From contig JAJTFA010000004.1 in NCBI GenBank assembly GCA_021299635.1, positions 186,001-250,000 of the forward strand: a stretch of DNA of 64,000 nucleotides, written 5' to 3'. Below are positions 44,842-54,065 of this stretch, piece by piece. Within the stretch, counting starts at the first letter, position 1. Every line of letters begins with the position of its first letter. Below the pieces are notes generated by a model. That model searched no databases, was not told where the DNA came from, and worked only from the letters and a program-made list of their open reading frames with translations. The translations under genes were made by a program, and so were the position numbers. Source of the DNA: Sphingobacteriales bacterium. Its GTDB lineage: Bacteria; Bacteroidota; Bacteroidia; UKL13-3.

Positions 44842-46788
44842 ATGAGTTTACTCTATTTACTTTTCCCGAAATCCAATAATGCTCCGAGATGGCTTATTTT
44901 TTGTATTGATATTGCCATCTGTATTTTTTCATATGTTGCTGCAATTGCGCTAAGATTTAACTTTTTCATTGAAGATCTTTACCAAATTCGATATTTCTAT
45001 GCCTTACCTCTGGTACTGGGAGTAAGAATAATTTTTATACTGTACTTCAGAATTTATGCAGGAATTATAAGGCATACCAGCGTGCAAGATGCTATTAGGG
45101 TTTTTTATACCACAACATTTAGCACCCTTACTATTGGCATTATCAATTTTTCATATGCTAAGATAAATCCAACTGCAGGCGCCCTGGTACCGCTCTCTAT
45201 TCTTATTATTGATTATATCGGAACCACCTTATTAATGAATGCTTTTCGCTTAGCTACCAAGGTCATTTATATTCGCATTAGTCGCCCTGATGATAAATTG
45301 GTTACAAATTACGCAATTTTTGGAGCAGGAGAGTCTGGTATAATTACCAAGAAGAAGCTTGAACAAAATTCTCAGAATATAGAAGTAGTTGCATTTTTTG
45401 ATGATGATTTGAATAAGCATAAGCAATATGTTGATGGCGTATTCATTTATAATGGCAAAACTGAGCTTGAAGAAATCATCAGAAAGCTAAATATAAATGA
45501 ATTGATTATTTCTACTCATCGTTTACCAAAGTTGCGCAAGCAGGAGGTGATTGAAACATGCCTTAGCTTAGATATTAAAGTTAGAACGGTTCCACCTAGT
45601 GTTAGATGGATTAATGGGGAATTGAGTTTTAATCAAATTAAAAGTGTAAAAATTGAAGATCTTATTGAACGTGATGAAATTGTTCTGGACAAAGGTGCTA
45701 TTGCCAGACAATTATTCGATAAAACAATTATTGTTACCGGTGCTGCAGGCTCAATAGGCAGCGAATTGGTAAGACAAATCCTGAATATTGCTCAACCTAA
45801 AAAACTAATACTGATTGATAAATCAGAAGCACAATTATTCGAATTGGAAACAGAATTAACCAGGTCCTTTCAAAGAGCATTCAACAACTTTACGGAGATT
45901 CTGATAGGAGATATCACAAATATTTCCAGGATGGAATCTATATTTAGAAGTCACAAACCAGATATTGTTTATCATGCTGCAGCTTATAAGCACGTTCCAT
46001 TGATGGAATATAACCCAGGCGAAGCTGTGAGGGTTAATGTAGGGGGAACTAAAGTTCTTGCAGATTTGGCCTTAAAATATAATACAGAGAAGTTTGTTAT
46101 GGTGTCAACGGATAAGGCGGTTAATCCTACCAATGTAATGGGTGCATCAAAACGAATAGCTGAAATGTATGTGCAATCATTAAGTAACAGGTATTCATCA
46201 GAACAGGGCAACACAACAAAATTCATCACTACCCGATTTGGTAATGTATTAGGATCAAGCGGTTCTGTTCTGCCTTTATTCAAAAAACAAATCGATGATG
46301 GCGGACCTGTAACTGTTACCCACCCCGATGTTACAAGATACTTCATGACCATATCAGAAGCATGCCAATTGGTTTTAGAAGCAGGAAATATGGGTAACGG
46401 TGGTGAAATCTATATTTTTGATATGGGTCAATCAATTAAGATAATCCACCTGGCTAAAAAGATGATACAGCTATCAGGTTTGAAGTTGGGTTCTGATATA
46501 CAGATAATTTTCACTGGCCTGCGTCCGGGAGAAAAAATTAAAGAGGAGTTACTTGCTGATCAGGAGAACTGTGTGCCAACCCACCACCCGAAAATTATGA
46601 TTGCAAAAATTCGCGAATACAGTTTGGACTGGATTACTATTCAGATTCATGACTTGCTTGAATTATATGCTATGGCAAACAATGAGAAGTTAGTAGCAAA
46701 AATGAAAGCAATTGTACCAGAATATATCTCGAATAATTCATCGTATGAAATATTGGATATCAATTCTTTAACAAAACAGGAAAATTAG
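44842..46788 (+). CDS. Membrane NDP-sugar 4,6-dehydratase, FlaA1/PglF/WbpM-type
   Basis: This 648-aa protein has about four N-terminal transmembrane helices (to ~140), a CoA-binding-like Rossmann fold (about 155-270) and a catalytic SDR domain starting VTGAAGSIGSEL (about 299-310). The motif STDKAVNPTNVMGASKR carries the SMK-type catalytic residues of long dehydratases. It converts UDP-GlcNAc to the 4-keto-6-deoxy sugar used by the PglE-like enzyme upstream. It is the last gene of the polysaccharide locus on this side. Confidence 0.92.
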   Translation: MSLLYLLFPKSNNAPRWLIFCIDIAICIFSYVAAIALRFNFFIEDLYQIRYFYALPLVLGVRIIFILYFRIYAGIIRHTSVQDAIRVFYTTTFSTLTIGIINFSYAKINPTAGALVPLSILIIDYIGTTLLMNAFRLATKVIYIRISRPDDKLVTNYAIFGAGESGIITKKKLEQNSQNIEVVAFFDDDLNKHKQYVDGVFIYNGKTELEEIIRKLNINELIISTHRLPKLRKQEVIETCLSLDIKVRTVPPSVRWINGELSFNQIKSVKIEDLIERDEIVLDKGAIARQLFDKTIIVTGAAGSIGSELVRQILNIAQPKKLILIDKSEAQLFELETELTRSFQRAFNNFTEILIGDITNISRMESIFRSHKPDIVYHAAAYKHVPLMEYNPGEAVRVNVGGTKVLADLALKYNTEKFVMVSTDKAVNPTNVMGASKRIAEMYVQSLSNRYSSEQGNTTKFITTRFGNVLGSSGSVLPLFKKQIDDGGPVTVTHPDVTRYFMTISEACQLVLEAGNMGNGGEIYIFDMGQSIKIIHLAKKMIQLSGLKLGSDIQIIFTGLRPGEKIKEELLADQENCVPTHHPKIMIAKIREYSLDWITIQIHDLLELYAMANNEKLVAKMKAIVPEYISNNSSYEILDINSLTKQEN

Positions 46789-46889
46789 TTTGAACGATCC
46801 TTACAATTACCATTTAGGTTATTAATAATTATATCCACTATTTAGATGTCTTCTAAATAATAAAAATTTCCTTATCCTGACGCTAATTT

Positions 46890-46909
46890 TACTTTTGTGA
46901 ATATATTTG
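46890..46909 (+). promoter_or_regulatory. Candidate -7 boxes of the act operon promoter
   Basis: Two overlapping-range matches to the Bacteroidota -7 box TAnnTTTG occur: TACTTTTG (46890-46897) and TATATTTG (46902-46909). They lie 80-100 nt before actA. A clear -33 TTG at the right spacing is not visible, so the call is weak. Confidence 0.35.
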
Positions 46910-46988
46910 CGCCTGATTTGAAGTAGAAATGCGTTAAAACCATTGCTACCACTCAATTTCACAATACTTGAACAATCAGATTGTTACG

Positions 46989-48275
46989 ATGAAATTTTTA
47001 AAAATTACTTCGCTTTTAGCACTTTTTAGTTTCTCCATTTCATTGGCATTTGCCGATGCAGCCGAAGGAGAAAAATTATTTACCGCCAACTGCACTTCCT
47101 GCCATGCCATCAATGAAAAAGTTGTGGGCCCAGCATTGAAAGACGTTCACAAACGCAGAGATGCGAAGTGGTTGGTGAAATGGGTTAAGAACTCACAAGC
47201 AATGGTTAAATCCGGAGATCCGGTTGCCGTTCAGGTTTACAAGGAAAATAATGAAGCCCTCATGACTTCCTTCGAAAACCTAAGTGATGCGCAAATTAAT
47301 TCTATCATTGATTATATCAAGGCTGAAAGCGACAAGCCGGCTGCTTCAGCCACTGCATCAGCCGGAGGCAGCAGCACAACCACTGACGGTGGTATGTCGG
47401 CTCCTGCTGAAGACGGTTTCTACAATAACACAACCTTCATTGCGCTAAGCGTAATGGCTCTTATTCTTTTCGTAATCGTGTTTGTACTGGTGCGTATCAA
47501 AAAAACAGTTCAGGAAATATATGATAACAAATTTCCTGAGGCTGCCGCTGCAGAAAAAGGACCTGAAGTGGATGTGCGCACAACCTGGAAATACAAATTA
47601 TTTACCAAACACCCGGTGGTTGGAACAATCGTTGTAATTCTCGGATTCACTATCGTTCTTGGTATCTATGGTTTTGATTACGGCAATAAGAAAGTAGGCG
47701 TGCAAAAAGGATATGCTCCTGCTCAGCCTATCAATTACTCGCATGAGTTGCATGCCGGTAAATACAAAATCAATTGTTTGTATTGCCACACCGGTGCCGA
47801 TAAAAGTAAGCAAGCCACTATACCATCTGCAAGTACTTGTATGAATTGCCATATGCATGTTACAGCAAGTGCAAAATACAACGGACAGGTTTCTCCTGAA
47901 ATTGCAAAAATTTATGCTGCAGTTGGATGGGATGCTGAGAAGAAAGCATACGATACCAACAAACCTCAGAAACCAATAAAGTGGGTGCGCATACACAACT
48001 TACCTGATTTAGCTTATTTCAACCATGCACAACACGTAAAAATCGGAAAAGTAGAATGCCAAGCTTGCCACGGACCTATCGAAAAAATGGCTGTGGTTGC
48101 TCAACAATCTTCTTTACAAATGGGCTGGTGTATCAATTGTCACCGAGAAGCTAAAGTGGATGTTGCCAATAACGACTACTACGAAAAACTGCACGCTAAT
48201 CTAAAAGCAGAAGGTAAATCTTACGTAACAGTTGCCAATGCTGGTGGTTTAGAATGCGGCAAATGCCACTATTAA
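46989..48275 (+). CDS. actA: Alternative Complex III, multiheme cytochrome c subunit ActA (with extra N-terminal cytochrome domain)
   Basis: This 428-aa protein has a Sec signal (1-22, cleaved near AFA-DA), a monoheme cytochrome c domain (CTSCH at 35-39), a TM helix, a second TM helix and a C-terminal pentaheme part with CLYCH, CMNCH, CQACH, CINCH and CGKCH. That makes six CXXCH sites. ActA is the electron-exit heme subunit of quinol:cytochrome c reductase. The monoheme domain fused in front is additional to the basic pentaheme unit. ATG 46989 is chosen because the signal peptide begins there; TTG 46968 is rejected. Confidence 0.9.
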   Translation: MKFLKITSLLALFSFSISLAFADAAEGEKLFTANCTSCHAINEKVVGPALKDVHKRRDAKWLVKWVKNSQAMVKSGDPVAVQVYKENNEALMTSFENLSDAQINSIIDYIKAESDKPAASATASAGGSSTTTDGGMSAPAEDGFYNNTTFIALSVMALILFVIVFVLVRIKKTVQEIYDNKFPEAAAAEKGPEVDVRTTWKYKLFTKHPVVGTIVVILGFTIVLGIYGFDYGNKKVGVQKGYAPAQPINYSHELHAGKYKINCLYCHTGADKSKQATIPSASTCMNCHMHVTASAKYNGQVSPEIAKIYAAVGWDAEKKAYDTNKPQKPIKWVRIHNLPDLAYFNHAQHVKIGKVECQACHGPIEKMAVVAQQSSLQMGWCINCHREAKVDVANNDYYEKLHANLKAEGKSYVTVANAGGLECGKCHY

Positions 48276-48323
48276 TCAATTAAGTTTTTACAATTACTTA
48301 CTTCAAACGGAAAAAACTGATCA

Positions 48324-51300
48324 ATGGAAAATAAAAATAAATACTGGAAAGGTTTAGAAGAGTTAAACAACGACCCTAAATTTCTTGAGCAAAAGCGCAA
48401 CGAGTTTGCAGAAGGTATTCCTCTTGAAGAGGTGTTAACCGAACAGGATGGTGAACTTACCTCTAACAGAAGAGACTTCCTAAAATACTTTGGCTTTAGC
48501 ATTTCAGCAGTAGCTCTGGCAGCTTGTAACAAAACTCCTGTTAAAAATGCTATTCCATATATTGTAAAACCAGAGAACGTTACACCGGGTATTCCTAACT
48601 GGTACGCCAGTACATGCGGAGCATGCGCTGCAGCTTGTTCTATCTTGGTAAAAACACGTGAAGGTCGTCCGATTAAAATTGAAGGCAATGATCAGTCTCC
48701 TTTATTCCAGGGTGGTGTTTGTGCTACAGGCCATGCCAGCATTCTTGGATTATATGACAATGAGCGCTTACAAGGACCAAAAGCCAGCGGCAATGATGTA
48801 GATTGGAATACGCTTGATGCTAAAGTAACAACTGCATTAGGTTCGGCCAAAAACATTAGAATAATTACAGGCACTATCAATAGCCCTTCTACTAAAAAGG
48901 TCATAACAGAATTTATTGCTAAATATCCAAGCGCTAAACATATCAGCTATGAGGCAGTATCAAATTCTGCTATGATTGAAGCCAACGCAAAAGCCTTTGG
49001 TAAGGCAGTAGTTCCAGGATACAATTTTGATAAGGCTAACGTAATTGTAAGTTTCGGTGCCGATTTTCTTGGCACCTGGATATCTCCAATAGAGTATACC
49101 AAGCAATGGGTTAAAAATCGTAAGCTTACTGAAGGCAAAACCACTATGAGCCGCCATATTCAGTTTGAATCAACGCTTTCTCTAACAGGTTCAAACGCAG
49201 ATGTGCGCATTCCTATTAAACCAAATGCTGAGGGTGTTGCACTCATCAGCTTGTACAATAAAATAGCTGCAATGGCAGGTGCTCCTACCCTTCCTGCTCC
49301 TCAAAATATTGAATTTGCAGCAAATATGATTGAGAATACTGCCAAAGAATTGTGGAATGCAAAAGCCAATTCTTTAGTGGTATCGGGATCAAATAATCTA
49401 GACAATCAGTTATTGGTTAATGCCATTAACAGTTTGCTTGGGAATATCGGAACTACCATTGATCTGGATAATATTTCAAATCAAAAATTCAGTGAAGACG
49501 CTGCCTTTGAAAATTTTGTAAATGAACTTAGCAGCGGTGCGGTTGATGCAGTCATTTTCTACAACAGCAACCCTGTATACAGCTATTACAATAGTAAAAA
49601 ACTCGAAGAAGCCATTAAGAAGGCTGCCGTTAGTATTGCTACCAATGAATCTCCAGATGAAACTTCTTCATTGTGTAAATTTAATGCGCCTGATAACCAC
49701 TATCTGGAATCATGGAATGATGCTGAACCAAGAAGCGGTTACTTCGGATTAACTCAACCTACCATTTCTCCTGTATTCAAAACACGTCAGGCTCAGGAAA
49801 GCTTCCTGAAATGGTCAGGTAATGATACCGATTACTATACCTATTTAAAAAATAACTGGAAATCTACATTACTTGGAGGCAGTGACCAGGCGTGGAACAA
49901 AGCCTTGCATGATGGATTCCATGCAGTAGCTGCCAAGACATCACAATCTTATAAAATGGCATCATTGCCGGCTGAAGCAGTTAATCCTGCTTATCAGGCA
50001 TACACTACAACCAAAGATAAAATTGAACTTAAACTCTACACCAAAGTTGGCTTAGGAGATGGTACACATGCAAACAACCCTTGGCTGCAAGAACTACCTG
50101 ATCCGATTTCAAAAGCTACTTGGGACAATTATGCTGTGATTGGCAAAGTGACTGCAGATAAATTAAACCTGAAAGATGGTGATGTGGTTAAAATATCTTT
50201 CAAAGGCGGAAGCTTAGAAAATCTGCCGGTGTTAATTCAGCCCGGTCAGGCCAATGGTGTGGTAGCTGTTGCAGTTGGATACGGAAGAAACAGCGGAGGC
50301 AAGGTTGCCAAGTACGTTGGTAAAAACGCCTACCCTGCTGCATCTTTCAATGGAAAAACTTTCCGTTATATGAATGCAGATGTTACCGTTGAAAAAACAG
50401 GCGAAGATTATAGAATTGCGCATACACAAACACACCATACCATCGAAGGACGTAACCTCATACGTGAAGCTTCTTTAAAAGAATATATTAAAGACCCTAA
50501 AGCAGGAAACCATTTTGATGCGCACATCATTTCTTTATGGAGTGAGCGAGATAGCAAAGGTCACAAATGGAGCATGGCAATTGATATGAATGCTTGCACC
50601 GGTTGTGGCGCTTGTGTAGTAAGTTGTAATGCTGAAAACAATGTGCCGGTAGTTGGTCGCAAAGAAATATTGCGTGGCCGCGAGATGCACTGGATTCGAA
50701 TTGACCGTTACTATCGTTTTAAAGATAAAGATGGCAGAACCGCTACGCGCGAAAAGAATTTTGCAGGCTCAGCTTTAGGTAAAGCAAATGAAGCATTGAT
50801 TGATAACAGCCCTGACTCTACAACCGATTTCGAAAATGTTGCGGTGCAGTTTCAGCCTGTAATGTGTCAGCAATGCGGACATGCACCTTGCGAAACTGTT
50901 TGTCCGGTTCTTGCAACTGTTCACAGCTCAGAAGGTCTAAACCACATGGCATACAATCGTTGCGTAGGCACACGTTACTGCGCAAACAACTGCCCTTTTA
51001 AAGTTAGACGTTTCAACTGGTTTAAATACCGCGCTAACGATGATTTCGATTTCTACATGAACAATGACTTGGGACGTATGGTAATTAACCCTGATGTTAC
51101 TGTCCGCTCACGTGGAGTTATGGAAAAATGCTCATTCTGTATTCAGCGTATTCAGGCAGGTAAGTTAATGGCCAAATTAGAAAACCGTGTTGTGAAAGAC
51201 GGAGATATTAAAATGGCTTGTCAGCAATCTTGTCCATCCAATGCGATTGTTTTTGGTGACTTGAATGACCCGAACAGCGAAATTTCAAAACTCTACAAAA

Positions 51301-51476
51301 ACGACAGAAGTTATACTATGCTTGAGGAATACAATGTGCAAGCATCTGTTAAATATCTAACAAAAATTCGCAACGTGGAAGATGCAATAGCCGGAGAGCA
51401 CAAAGCCAAAGGCCATGAAGGCGGACACGAAGGGCATAAGGAAAAAGCACACGAAGCAGCAGAACAACATTCTTAA
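48324..51476 (+). CDS. actB: Alternative Complex III iron-sulfur/molybdopterin-like subunit ActB
   Basis: This 1050-aa subunit has a Tat-like twin-arginine motif (NRRDFLKYFGFS) followed by an ALAAC lipobox-like site, then a molybdopterin-oxidoreductase-like domain (about 75-700). A ferredoxin-like C-terminal domain holds several cysteine clusters (CTGCGACVVSC, CQQCGHAPCETVC, CVGTRYCANNC, CSFCIQRI, CQQSC). The iron-sulfur wire carries electrons from quinol; in known complexes the large domain has no molybdenum cofactor. A His-rich tail ends the protein. It lies 48 bp after actA. Confidence 0.93.
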   Translation: MENKNKYWKGLEELNNDPKFLEQKRNEFAEGIPLEEVLTEQDGELTSNRRDFLKYFGFSISAVALAACNKTPVKNAIPYIVKPENVTPGIPNWYASTCGACAAACSILVKTREGRPIKIEGNDQSPLFQGGVCATGHASILGLYDNERLQGPKASGNDVDWNTLDAKVTTALGSAKNIRIITGTINSPSTKKVITEFIAKYPSAKHISYEAVSNSAMIEANAKAFGKAVVPGYNFDKANVIVSFGADFLGTWISPIEYTKQWVKNRKLTEGKTTMSRHIQFESTLSLTGSNADVRIPIKPNAEGVALISLYNKIAAMAGAPTLPAPQNIEFAANMIENTAKELWNAKANSLVVSGSNNLDNQLLVNAINSLLGNIGTTIDLDNISNQKFSEDAAFENFVNELSSGAVDAVIFYNSNPVYSYYNSKKLEEAIKKAAVSIATNESPDETSSLCKFNAPDNHYLESWNDAEPRSGYFGLTQPTISPVFKTRQAQESFLKWSGNDTDYYTYLKNNWKSTLLGGSDQAWNKALHDGFHAVAAKTSQSYKMASLPAEAVNPAYQAYTTTKDKIELKLYTKVGLGDGTHANNPWLQELPDPISKATWDNYAVIGKVTADKLNLKDGDVVKISFKGGSLENLPVLIQPGQANGVVAVAVGYGRNSGGKVAKYVGKNAYPAASFNGKTFRYMNADVTVEKTGEDYRIAHTQTHHTIEGRNLIREASLKEYIKDPKAGNHFDAHIISLWSERDSKGHKWSMAIDMNACTGCGACVVSCNAENNVPVVGRKEILRGREMHWIRIDRYYRFKDKDGRTATREKNFAGSALGKANEALIDNSPDSTTDFENVAVQFQPVMCQQCGHAPCETVCPVLATVHSSEGLNHMAYNRCVGTRYCANNCPFKVRRFNWFKYRANDDFDFYMNNDLGRMVINPDVTVRSRGVMEKCSFCIQRIQAGKLMAKLENRVVKDGDIKMACQQSCPSNAIVFGDLNDPNSEISKLYKNDRSYTMLEEYNVQASVKYLTKIRNVEDAIAGEHKAKGHEGGHEGHKEKAHEAAEQHS

Positions 51477-51505
51477 TTTATTAATCAGAAATTAATTAAA
51501 GTAAC

Positions 51506-52921
51506 ATGTCATACGAATCTCCGATAAGAGAAACATTAGTAACCGGTGGCAAAACATACGCAGATGTAACCAATGACATTTTGCGTCCGCTGGAGCAAAA
51601 AGCAACCAAAAGCTGGTGGTTTGGATTTACCCTTTCCGCGCTGGTACTGGCATTGTGGATTGGCGCTACCACCTACACAGTAATGGTAGGTTTGGGAGCA
51701 TGGGGTATCAACAAAACAGTTGGTTGGGCTTTCGATATTACCAACTTCGTATTCTGGGTAGGTATTGGCCATGCCGGAACACTTATCTCTGCAGTGTTGC
51801 TTTTATTCCGTCAGAAATGGCGCATGTCAATTAACCGCTCAGCAGAGGCGATGACCATTTTCGCGGTAATTTGCGCGGCTTCATTCATTCTCTCTCACAT
51901 GGGTCGCCCTTGGATGGCTTACTGGCCTGTTCCACTACCCAATGCATTCGGTTCATTGTGGGTTAACTTTAACTCGCCTCTTGTATGGGACGTGTTTGCA
52001 ATTTCAACATACTTCTCGGTTTCATTGGTATTCTGGTACATTGGTTTAATACCTGATATTGCTTCCATCAGAGATAGGGCAACAACCAAGGTTCGTAAAT
52101 TCGTATACAACTTTTTCTCTATGGGCTGGAATGGTTCTACCCGCACCTGGCACAGATATGAAATGATTTCATTGATTCTTGCAGGTATTTCTACACCACT
52201 TGTGTTATCAGTGCACTCTATCGTATCAATGGACTTTGCTACATCATTGGTTCCAGGCTGGCATACCACCATTTTTCCTCCATACTTTGTGGCTGGTGCA
52301 ATCTTTTCCGGATTTGGAATGGTGTTAACCTTACTCGTTGTTGGTCGTGTGGTGCTTAAACAAGAAAATTATATAACCATGGGCCACCTTGATGCAATGT
52401 GCCGCATTGTAATGCTAACAGGTAGTATGGTAGGTTTGGCTTATATCACTGAATTCTTTGTAGCCGCATATTCAGGAGTAGAATATGAACAATACGCTTT
52501 TATCAACCGGGCATTCGGTCCTTACTGGTGGAGCTACTGGACCATGATGACCTGTAACTTAATTGCCCCTCAGGTATTCTGGATTAAATGGGCACGCTCA
52601 ACGCCTTGGTTTATTTTCCTTATGTCTATTATAGTGAATATAGGAATGTGGTTTGAGCGTTTTGTGATTATCGTTACCTCTCTTCACCGCGATTTCATTC
52701 CTTCAAGCTGGAGCATGTATACGCCTACGATTGTTGAAGTAAGCATCTTGATTGGTTCTTTCGGGTTATTCTTTACTTTATACTTTCTGTTTTGCCGCTA
52801 CTTACCTACCATTAATATGGCTGAAATAAAATCAATTATTCCTACGCACCATGCCGATCATGGACACGGACAAGCTGCACATGGTGAACACGCCAAGAAA
52901 GGAGATGCAGTTCATGGATAA
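51506..52921 (+). CDS. actC: Alternative Complex III membrane subunit ActC (NrfD-like)
   Basis: This 471-aa integral membrane protein of the NrfD/PsrC family has about ten hydrophobic helices. Blocks include FVFWVGIGHAGTLISAVLLL, FILSHMGRPWMAYWP and FITEFF-like segments. ActC binds quinol on the membrane side and passes electrons to ActB. The C-terminal tail is His-rich (HHADHGHGQAAHGEH). The stop overlaps actD by 8 bp. Confidence 0.92.
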   Translation: MSYESPIRETLVTGGKTYADVTNDILRPLEQKATKSWWFGFTLSALVLALWIGATTYTVMVGLGAWGINKTVGWAFDITNFVFWVGIGHAGTLISAVLLLFRQKWRMSINRSAEAMTIFAVICAASFILSHMGRPWMAYWPVPLPNAFGSLWVNFNSPLVWDVFAISTYFSVSLVFWYIGLIPDIASIRDRATTKVRKFVYNFFSMGWNGSTRTWHRYEMISLILAGISTPLVLSVHSIVSMDFATSLVPGWHTTIFPPYFVAGAIFSGFGMVLTLLVVGRVVLKQENYITMGHLDAMCRIVMLTGSMVGLAYITEFFVAAYSGVEYEQYAFINRAFGPYWWSYWTMMTCNLIAPQVFWIKWARSTPWFIFLMSIIVNIGMWFERFVIIVTSLHRDFIPSSWSMYTPTIVEVSILIGSFGLFFTLYFLFCRYLPTINMAEIKSIIPTHHADHGHGQAAHGEHAKKGDAVHG

Positions 52922-53438
52922 TAAAATGCTATTGGGGGTTTATGACAATCCCGATTCAACCTATGCCGTTACCAAACAATTGGTTAAAGGTGGTTATGAT
53001 GTTCATGATGTGTATACTCCATTTGCCGTTCACGGGTTAGACCGTGTAATGGGTGTTAAGAGGACACGCCTTTCCATTGCAGCATTCGTTTTTGCTATGT
53101 GTGGGGTTGCTTCTGCACTTACTTTAATTACTTATGCTTCCGCAATCGACTGGCCAATGAATATTGGTGGTAAACCATCACTTATCGGACCGGATTATAT
53201 TCCAATCACTTTCGAATTGGGTATTTTATTTACCGCATTCGGAATGGTGGGTTGCTTCTTTATTGTAAACCGTATGTTCTGGGGACGCAATACAGATGTG
53301 ATTGACATCCGCGTAACAGACGACCGCTTTGTTATTGCAGTTAATATTCACGAAAACAAAACCGATGTAAAAGCACTTGAAGGCATTTTTGTTACAGGTG
53401 GTGCATTGGAAGTAAGAGAAAGGGTTAAAGAAATATGA
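52914..53438 (+). CDS. actD: Alternative Complex III subunit ActD (DUF3341)
   Basis: This 174-aa protein starts at ATG 52914 with GGAG 9 nt upstream, which is preferred over the longer frame from 52851 that would run far into actC. It begins LLGVYDNPDSTYAVTKQL, then YDVHDVYTPFAVHGLD, followed by two membrane helices (about 57-80 and 100-125). DUF3341 proteins are the ActD subunit, which anchors and stabilises the complex. It overlaps actE by ATGA. Confidence 0.92.
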   Translation: MDNKMLLGVYDNPDSTYAVTKQLVKGGYDVHDVYTPFAVHGLDRVMGVKRTRLSIAAFVFAMCGVASALTLITYASAIDWPMNIGGKPSLIGPDYIPITFELGILFTAFGMVGCFFIVNRMFWGRNTDVIDIRVTDDRFVIAVNIHENKTDVKALEGIFVTGGALEVRERVKEI

Positions 53439-54040
53439 AGAAATTAGTTTACACACTGCTTGGATTGGCAGGGTTAGCTTCATTAATAACCGCCTGCAGT
53501 GCAGGTGGAGATAATCCGGGTATTGAATATGCCCCAAATATGTATCACTCGTTTGCTTATGAGCCTCTTTCGCAACTAGCTGAAGAACCTAATACCATTA
53601 ATCCGCATGGCATGAATATGCGTGAACCGGTAAAAGGCACCATTGCCCGAGGTCAGCTGGATTACGCCAATTACAACGTAGTAAAATCAAACGATAATTA
53701 CGAAGCTGCAAGCGCATGGAAAAATCCTTTGCCAAAATCTGCTTATAACTTAGCCGAAGGTGAGCGTTTGTATAATATCAATTGTACACCTTGTCATGCT
53801 GAAGATGGAAAAGGTGAAGGTACAATTGTAAAAGACGGAAAATATCCAAGGGTTCCTGCCTACAGCGATCGTTTACCAACCATCAATGCCGGTAAAGCGT
53901 TTTACTCCATTACCCACGGGAAAAACCTGATGGGAGCATATGGTACAGTGCTTTCTCCAACTCAGCGCTGGCAAGTGATACACTATATTTATGAATTAAG
54001 TGGCGCTGCACCTGTTCAGGCCGAAACAACAACCAACTAA
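53435..54040 (+). CDS. actE: Alternative Complex III cytochrome c subunit ActE
   Basis: This 201-aa lipoprotein has a signal ending LITAC, with Cys21 as the lipid site. A single heme site, CTPCH, lies near 115, followed by DGKGEGTIV and a distal Met in KNLMGAYG. It accepts electrons from ActA or passes them to the terminal oxidase. It sits between actD (ATGA overlap) and actF (25-bp gap). Confidence 0.92.
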   Translation: MKKLVYTLLGLAGLASLITACSAGGDNPGIEYAPNMYHSFAYEPLSQLAEEPNTINPHGMNMREPVKGTIARGQLDYANYNVVKSNDNYEAASAWKNPLPKSAYNLAEGERLYNINCTPCHAEDGKGEGTIVKDGKYPRVPAYSDRLPTINAGKAFYSITHGKNLMGAYGTVLSPTQRWQVIHYIYELSGAAPVQAETTTN

Positions 54041-54065
54041 TCACCTGATAAAAAACTCATATACA

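Noticed and set aside
52851-52913. Extended ActD start inside actC
   Set aside because: The family begins at LLGVYDNP, and ATG 52914 has a clear GGAG site.
54000-54065. Extended ActF start inside actE
   Set aside because: ATG 54066 lies at the family's usual start; the extra residues are the actE 3' end read in another frame.
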